Assembly (NCBI GenBank): GCA_963806045.1 | Contig: CAWDWP010000001.1 | Coordinates: forward strand, 434,001 to 498,000 | Direction of reading: 5' to 3' | Source of the DNA: DATCHW01 sp963806045 | GTDB taxonomy: Bacteria; Bacteroidota; Ignavibacteria; Tepidaquicellales; Tepidaquicellaceae | DNA length: 64,000 nucleotides | Shown: positions 58,756 through 64,000 of the stretch, piece by piece | How the letters are laid out: the number at the start of each line of letters is the position of its first letter | How positions within the stretch are numbered: the stretch's first letter is position 1 | The notes under the pieces: generated by a model | What the model was told of the DNA's origin: nothing | What the model saw: the letters and a program-made list of their open reading frames with translations, nothing else | The model's database searches: none | Made by a program: the position numbers and the translations under genes

Positions 58756-60558
58756 TTGAGTAATATTAATTTTTTAGTTTCTATAAAATTATTAGATTTA
58801 AGTTGATAAAAATAGACTCCACTTGGTAAATTTCCGCCGTCAAATGTTACTTCGTAAGTTCCGGGCTGAAGTTGTTCGTTTACAAGTGTTGATATTTCCT
58901 TCCCTGAGTAAATGTCAGTAAATACTGTTAAGGATTTTACGTCTGACGTTTTACGTTTTACGTCTGACGGAATTTGGAATTTTATTTTTGTTGTCGGATT
59001 AAATGGATTAGGATAATTTTGATACAGGGAATAATTTGCAGGTATTTCGTTAGTGTTATTATGCACATCCGTTTCTATGTATACTTTTTTATATATTGTA
59101 TAAACTGTATCAGAAGGTGCATTATCATAAAATGTAAATGAACCGGGTGAACCGGATTCACTATATACTATGTTAACGAAATTTCCGTTATTACCATTTC
59201 TCGCTAAAGTTGGATATGTTTCATCTCTTCTTGGTGAATTAGTTATAAATTGTGGGTTTGACCACGATGCTCCATCATTAACCGATGTACAAATAAATAT
59301 ATCATTATAGTGATAATTTTTACCCGTAGTATAACTGCTTGTATCTATCTGAATAACAGAGAAAGCACAATATAATTTTGTACCATCATTCGAATATGCA
59401 AGCGAAGGATGCGAAAGTGGAGTCATACCGACCTGAATATTATTTCTGTTATGATTCCAAATGGCTGTATCATTCATAAAATAATATTTATGATAATCGC
59501 AGACTACAACAGGGTTTCCTCCATTTATATTCGGAGACCAGAATAAAATTTTGCTGCCTTCTCTTGTTGCTGTGTTTGAAGGTGATAAAGTTGCAAAGGC
59601 AAGGCACTTTTGGGTTGTTCCGGGTTTATAAATAACATCAAAAGAAGACCAGGCAACACATGAATCTCCATTTATCGGTTTTGCATTCCCGACCATAGTC
59701 CCAGCTGACCAGGTAGTTCCACCATTAGTTGATTCATATAAGTAATAAGCTTGCGGAGACCATAAATTGGAACTTTTCCAGCGAACTGCCACTATATTTT
59801 GCCCATTAGAAGCAATGTCACAACCATATCTGAAATTTACATCTATACTATCAGCAATATGTCTTGCCGTTCCATATACACCTGTTGAATAATTAAAATC
59901 CATATACCATAAAACATCAGTCGGGGCAGTACTATTGGGAGGAGAAGAAATTAATCCACCAACCATAATATTGTTTTTGTAATTACCAAAAAAGTCTGCC
60001 GAATATGTTATCGGAGTCATATAAGATGTTAAGGAACCTAATCCGAGAATAGTCTCAACCATGCAAGTCCCCTGGGAACAGTAGTGTTTCTGTCTTCCCA
60101 TAAATAATATTGACCTTAATCCTGAATTGAACATTGGTACGATATTTGGAAATCTATTTGTTATGGTGTCAGTTCTTATTGAAGTAGGTAACCAGGTTGT
60201 ACCGCCATCATAACTAACCTGATAATAAATGCGATTAGAGGTGGTTATCGGCGGGGGACCGGATTTATCAGGATTAATATCTGCTGCGACAATAATAGTA
60301 TCTCCCAATATTACAAGTTTTCCTCATATTATTTCCGTTTGTTCCATAATCATTGTAATTAACTACGCCAAATGGAACATTTCCTGCAGGCGAATAAGAA
60401 TTGTAACTTGTGGATGTAAAAATTAAAGACTGATTTAATGGGTTAAAATATGTATAAGAATCATCTTTTGCAGATGATAAACTTTTTAAAGGTTTATTTT
60501 GTGAATAAACGGCGGTAACTGCGAAAGACAAAAATAATATACATAGTATTTTTCTCAT
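58752..60558 (-). CDS. Secreted BNR/sialidase-like protein with T9SS sorting domain (array member 1), one-base frameshift
   Basis: The start is at 60556-60558 (MRKILCILFLSFAVTAVYSQ, signal peptide). An extra A in an AAAA run near 60319 splits GTNGNNMRK from LVILGDTIIVAADINPD. The remaining ~510 residues contain propeller blades (VSYDGGTTWLP, STNGGTTWSAG, SVNDGASWSNP) and calcium-site-like loops. The T9SS domain (NYPNPFNPTTKIKF) has the longest insertion at the first loop, PSDVKRKTSDVKSLTVFT, from a GTAAAACGTAAAACGTCAGACG-type repeat (58935-58970). It is the most upstream gene of the four-gene minus-strand array. Confidence 0.83.
58935..58970 (-). repeat. In-frame direct repeat in the first loop of a T9SS sorting domain
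   Basis: TTTTACGTCTGACG occurs twice around a TTTTACG spacer. On the coding strand it encodes SDVKRKTSDVKS. Drifted copies lie at the same loop in three other T9SS genes, at 41065-41094, 54327-54357 and 56765-56800. Confidence 0.8.
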
Positions 60559-60816
60559 AATATTATATTTTAATTTAATATTATTTTTTTGGAGAGAGGT
60601 ATAAATCGGATAACAGCGAAAATTAATTTTTCGTTTAGATATGTAATATAGAAAAGTAAAACAAAGTGCTGTATTTCCCACATTGCCCCCTTTAATTTAT
60701 GAATTTTAATCAGAATTTTAATTAAAATCAATCAATTAAATCTAAACTAATACAATTTCACGAAAAATGTATATTTCCATAGATAAACACAAAAAATGAA
60801 TTAAATTACTAATAAT

Positions 60817-61461
60817 TCAATCATTTTCCTGATATTTATTATTCCGTAAAATTAAGATTGATGCTAAAATTCCCGAAATTAAAAGCCCTGTATCTTCCAG
60901 AATCCCAAAACTTATTGCCGCAAAAAATCCAATTACAGACCATATTACAGGAATTATTAAAACAAATACAGGGACTTTTCTGTTTGCAGTTAACAGAATA
61001 CCAAATGTGAATATTGTAGTAGGGCAGGGCAGACCGAATGTCGGAGAGTAAGGATATCTGTGACCGAGAAAATATCCCAATAACGGATAAATAATAAGCG
61101 CATATAATATCAGCAATGCCCCGATTATGTTATTAATGTTGTATCTGAAATGAAAAGAGATTTTAGATTTAAATACCCCATAAAATAAAAAAATAAATCC
61201 CTGAATAATAAATATTACACCGAAACCAAATGCAGCTTTATTGATTCCGCTGAAATAAATTATATGATATACGATACCTATCCAAAGCCAGAAAAAAGAT
61301 AATACTATGTTAATAATCTGATTACTGTTATTGAATTTTTTAAACGATAAGAAAATTACTATAACAGCAAGCAAATAAAAAACAACCTGCATTGGCCAGA
61401 CATCGAGATTATAATTTTTAAATACCTCTAAAAATTGTTCCAGTGTAAAGGGAGTTTTCAT
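60817..61461 (-). CDS. DUF6064-family integral membrane protein
   Basis: The 214-residue protein opens with PFTLEQFLEVFKNYNLDVWPMQ and has six or seven hydrophobic segments, for example VVFYLLAVIVIFLSF, IINIVLSFFWLWIGIVY, GFGVIFIIQGFIFLFYGVF, IIGALLILYALIIYPLLGY and VLIIPVIWSVIGFFAAISF. A conserved GLPCPTTIFTFGILL sits between the later segments. This matches a family of small bacterial membrane proteins that I recall as DUF6064, with no known function. It is followed upstream (15 bases) by the DUF1697 gene and the methyltransferase on the same strand. The 257 bases before it, up to 60558, show nothing recognisable. Confidence 0.8.
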   Translation of the reverse strand: MKTPFTLEQFLEVFKNYNLDVWPMQVVFYLLAVIVIFLSFKKFNNSNQIINIVLSFFWLWIGIVYHIIYFSGINKAAFGFGVIFIIQGFIFLFYGVFKSKISFHFRYNINNIIGALLILYALIIYPLLGYFLGHRYPYSPTFGLPCPTTIFTFGILLTANRKVPVFVLIIPVIWSVIGFFAAISFGILEDTGLLISGILASILILRNNKYQEND

Positions 61462-61475
61462 AATTTAATTGTTAT

Positions 61476-62034
61476 TTAATTTGCTTTATATTTCTCTTTT
61501 GACATCTCGAACAGCTTATTAACCGTATTCCAGTTTCTTGTTGTTGCTTTCACACCAAGTTTTGATTCAAAAACATTATTTGTTAATTTCGACCTGCCGT
61601 ATCCGTCGGGATAAAAAAGATATATTTCTTTTCCAATTATACGGAATTCTTCAGTTTTACTTTTGTATGGCTGAAGTTTTTCCACATTATCAATAATTGC
61701 TATATCAGATAAGAAATATAACATATAATTTCTCAATAGGTTTGGTTTTCGAAAATGGATTTGTCTGAATTATTTTCCCAAGCTCATCACGGTTTCGTAT
61801 TATAACAGTCACATCAAAAGAAAAAACTTCTTTTATCTTTTTCTCAATCAATTTAACTATTTTATCAATACTCTCAATCTGAGAATTAAAAATCACATTA
61901 CCGCTTTGAATGTATGTTTTAACATTTTTGAAACCTAAGGATTCAAATAATTTTCTCAGTTCATCAATCTTAATTATTTTTTGCCCGCTAACGTTAATTC
62001 CGCGTAATAAAGCTATATATGTGTATTGTGTCAT
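61476..62034 (-). CDS. DUF1697-family protein, one-base frameshift
   Basis: The first frame (61705-62034) opens YIALLRGINVSGQKIIKIDELRKLFESLGF, the DUF1697 hallmark, and continues with KTYIQSGNVIF and IIRNRDELGKII. The second (61476-61736) has FRIIGKEIYLFYPDGYGRSKLTNN and KATTRNWNTVNKL, the C-terminal hallmark. An extra T near 61711 separates KLYVIFL from SDIAIIDNVEKL. Read through, the protein is about 185 residues, normal for this widespread cytoplasmic family of unknown function. It lies 5 bases after the methyltransferase gene. Confidence 0.88.
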
Positions 62035-62039
62035 AATCT

Positions 62040-62598
62040 TTAAGATTCAATTTTCTTTAATAATACCGCTTTATTCAAAAATGATTTAGGCTCCGAAATA
62101 ATTTCTAAACCGGCATTTTCAATTTTCGTTAACATTTCATTAAATCCTGCTTTAGAGACGTGAAACGGAGGCTCGACTATTAACATATTCCCACCGGGTT
62201 TTAAGATTGTATAAATTTCCTTAAAAAGTGCATCCTGGTCGGGTACCTCGTGAACGAAATAAAACGCAAGAACAAAATCAACTGTTTCATTCAACCCGAT
62301 TTTATTCTCTTCACATTTATGCAATGAAATAATTTTCTCAAGTGGTGTACCCGTAATTTTATCTTTGACTTTCTGAAGCATTCCTTCCTGCAAATCTGCA
62401 GCAATCACTTTTCCGGAAGCTGCCAATCATTTTTGCGATTTCGATTGTAAAAAAACCCGGACCGCACCCTAAATCAAGAACAGTCATTCCTTCTTTGAGG
62501 TATGGCTTTAATATCTTTTGTGGATTCTGAAGAAATCTTCTGAATTTATTATCCAGACCTCCGGCTAATTCAACAGAACAAACTTTGCTTTTACTCAT
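62040..62598 (-). CDS. Class I SAM-dependent methyltransferase, one-base frameshift
   Basis: SAM-binding motif I is VLDLGCGPGFFTIEIAKM in the first frame (62359-62598). Continuing in the second frame (62040-62426) are the acidic motif II GKVIAADLQEGML, FVLAFYFVHEVPD and LKPGGNMLIVEP. One extra base near 62424 splits KMI from AASGKV. The combined ~185-residue protein resembles UbiE/COQ5-like or small-molecule methyltransferases. The substrate is unknown. It heads a probable three-gene minus-strand unit with DUF1697 and DUF6064 downstream. Confidence 0.88.
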
Positions 62599-62702
62599 TT
62601 TGATCCTTTTTAATGTTATAAGTTGTTAAACATATTTTTTACAACTCATTCCCGGGAACCCTCCGGGTGACCCACTTATGAGAATGTAAATAAGTTTCTA
62701 TA

Positions 62703-64000
62703 TTATTTTAATAGAAATAATTTTTTCGTCTGTGCAAAATTATTTGTTCGCAGTTGATAAAAATAAACTCCGCTTGGTAAATCAGAAGCATTAAAAATTA
62801 CTTCATAGTTTCCGGCACTCTGCTTCTCGTTGACTAATATTTTGACTTCCTTTCCAAGTATGTCAAAGACACTTAATTTCACTTTAGAGTTTTCCGCAAT
62901 ACTATATGATATTCTTGTAACAGGATTAAAAGGATTAGGATAATTTTGTGAAAGTTCATATTTCAAAGGAATTTTCTGCTCTGTCACAGACACAGTATTT
63001 TTTAATTGTAATAATATACACCAGCTTACCAGGCTGCCCTGGTTACCCGGTATGTGAATCAAAAACCCTTAGAATCCAGTTCCACGATGCGGGTTGATTA
63101 TTAAATTGACTTAATGGATTTTGTGGCTTGTAACTTCCTGTATATGGAGGTGAACCCTGTGTTATAGATAAAGAAGCACTATCATCAAAAGTTGTATTGA
63201 TATAATTCGCTCCACTTGAACCGTTTCCCTGACTAAGGTTTATCATTCCGTTCGGTCCCTGAAATTGTATTATCAAATCCCCGTCATTCGGGTGGTATAT
63301 AGTTAGGTTAACTTTTGCTTTATTGATAATCTTAGAAGCCTGATTAACACTGATTGTATCATAGGTAAATTGCAAATCATTAATCGGTTTTGGAAGTGTA
63401 TTCGAACATTGATTGTTGTCCATATAAATATCATACCTGAATGTATTTGGAGGAGGTGTTGTTCCCGGAGGATTAATACCGCTCCCGCCGTTTGGAAGTG
63501 TTACGGAAACGGAACCTGCAGAATCCTGCAATGCAAAATAATATGAAATTGCCGAGCCGGTAGGTTCACCGGGTATTGTAAATTTAAAAGTATCCTGAAC
63601 AATCGATGATGCGTTTATAAAATTATAATTACTGTTATTGATTTTATAATATAATCTTGGTGCATTATTCGCTGATGCAATTTTAAACGGAGCTTTAATA
63701 TGAACTTTTGCAATCCTTGAAGATGTATCAGCAGTGAAACCGAGAGGTATATGGTTCATCATTACATTCAAATCCAAAGCCAGAGTCAATAATGCAGCAA
63801 CATTATTTTTAACTAATTTATGAAAATACTGAATATTAAACTTGTCAAATTTATCATTTATAGAGTGATAAAATAAATTAAAATTTCCCGAGTAATCTTC
63901 AATCACTCCTATTGCTTTATAACCCCTTTGCCAGAAAGACCAATGGTCACTTAAATTGGCATTCCATAGAGGATAAAATGTAAATCCCGTATTATAAGAT
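62703..64000 (-). CDS. Secreted M28-family zinc peptidase with P-domain and T9SS sorting domain, 5' end outside window, one-base frameshift
   Basis: The frame is open at the right edge and contains the M28 C-terminal pattern LSDHWSFWQRGYKAIGVIED with a zinc-ligand His in FYHSINDKFDKFN. A strand-rich domain follows (RIAKVHIKAPFKIASANNAP). Next comes a proprotein-convertase P-domain: VNLTIYHPNDGDLIIQFQGP, TTFDDSASLSI and WNWILRVFDSHTG. An extra G or T near 63046 splits this from NQGSLVSWCILLQ. The sorting domain (NYPNPFNPVTRISY) ends KKLFLLK and has no palindromic insertion. It is an extracellular aminopeptidase-like enzyme whose catalytic N-terminal half is not in the window. Confidence 0.87.

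Noticed and set aside
62640..62690. Hairpin-like CCCGGGAACCCTCCGGGTGACCC before the M28 gene
   Set aside because: The arms pair imperfectly and no T tract follows on either strand, so I do not call a terminator or a repeat.
5530..63050. Programmed +1 frameshifting or stop-codon reassignment as the cause of the split genes
   Set aside because: Several breaks fall directly on TGA or TAA, which first looked suggestive. Others (58155, 44621, 62424) lie several codons from the stop, and the sites share no slippery motif. Intact genes in the same window use TAA, TGA and TAG normally.

Overview
The window looks like part of the chromosome of a low-GC member of the Ignavibacteria/Chlorobi-Bacteroidota side of the tree. 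The basis is thirteen secreted proteins ending in a type IX secretion (T9SS) C-terminal sorting domain of the 'NYPNPFNP...LPSGVYFYKL...KKMLLIK' kind, paired TonB-dependent receptors, abundant lipoproteins, and Bacteroidota-type uncharacterised families. No T9SS machinery gene is present, so the T9SS assignment rests on the cargo signals alone.

Layout. 1-1568 (minus): a partial secreted protein, HPr and a polyprenyl diphosphate synthase. 1762-4122: a T9SS Asp-box protein, then a REP-associated tyrosine transposase (RAYT) with an inverted REP-like palindrome upstream and a four-unit array downstream. 4200-6417: a complete AmmeMemoRadiSam cassette (radical SAM, MEMO, AMMECR1). 6693-10518: envelope lipoproteins and an outer-membrane protein. 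10625-14578: glycogen branching enzyme and a GH57 enzyme. 15574-22147 (minus): a metal- or nutrient-uptake style locus with two TonB receptors. 22404-28699: a secreted CocE-like hydrolase, LemA, a four-helix-bundle protein flanked by short repeats, a nucleotidyltransferase/phosphohexomutase fusion and a PTS EIIA. 29057-31831: pyruvate phosphate dikinase. 32495-34314: a compact three-gene cassette of uncharacterised proteins, two with zinc ribbons. 34677-38666 (minus): two repeat-built T9SS proteins, the second badly broken. 39334-45728: a helical-repeat protein and three T9SS proteins including an M1 aminopeptidase. 46287-53813: an intact pentose phosphate operon gnd-zwf-pgl-tkt-pgi-rpiB. 53902-53973: tRNA-Gln(CUG). 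54136-60558 (minus): four tandem T9SS Asp-box proteins. 60817-64000 (minus): DUF6064, DUF1697, a methyltransferase and a partial M28 peptidase.

Central metabolism is coherent. G6P oxidation and the non-oxidative pentose steps are together, although transaldolase and ribulose-5-phosphate epimerase are absent here. Glycogen branching and GH57 glucan remodelling, pyruvate phosphate dikinase and sugar-nucleotide synthesis complete the carbohydrate theme. HPr and EIIA occur without a sugar permease, which suggests a regulatory PTS.

Two window-wide patterns stand out. First, about twenty reading-frame breaks occur in otherwise sound genes; nearly all are repaired by removing one base, and they cluster in three stretches (5.5-14.5, 36.8-44.6 and 56.5-63.1 kb). 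Second, short palindromic or repeated DNA elements sit in frame inside the T9SS sorting domains, always at the same two loops, and similar low-complexity repeats encode signal peptides. The frame breaks are most simply uncorrected sequence insertions. The in-frame elements look biological.
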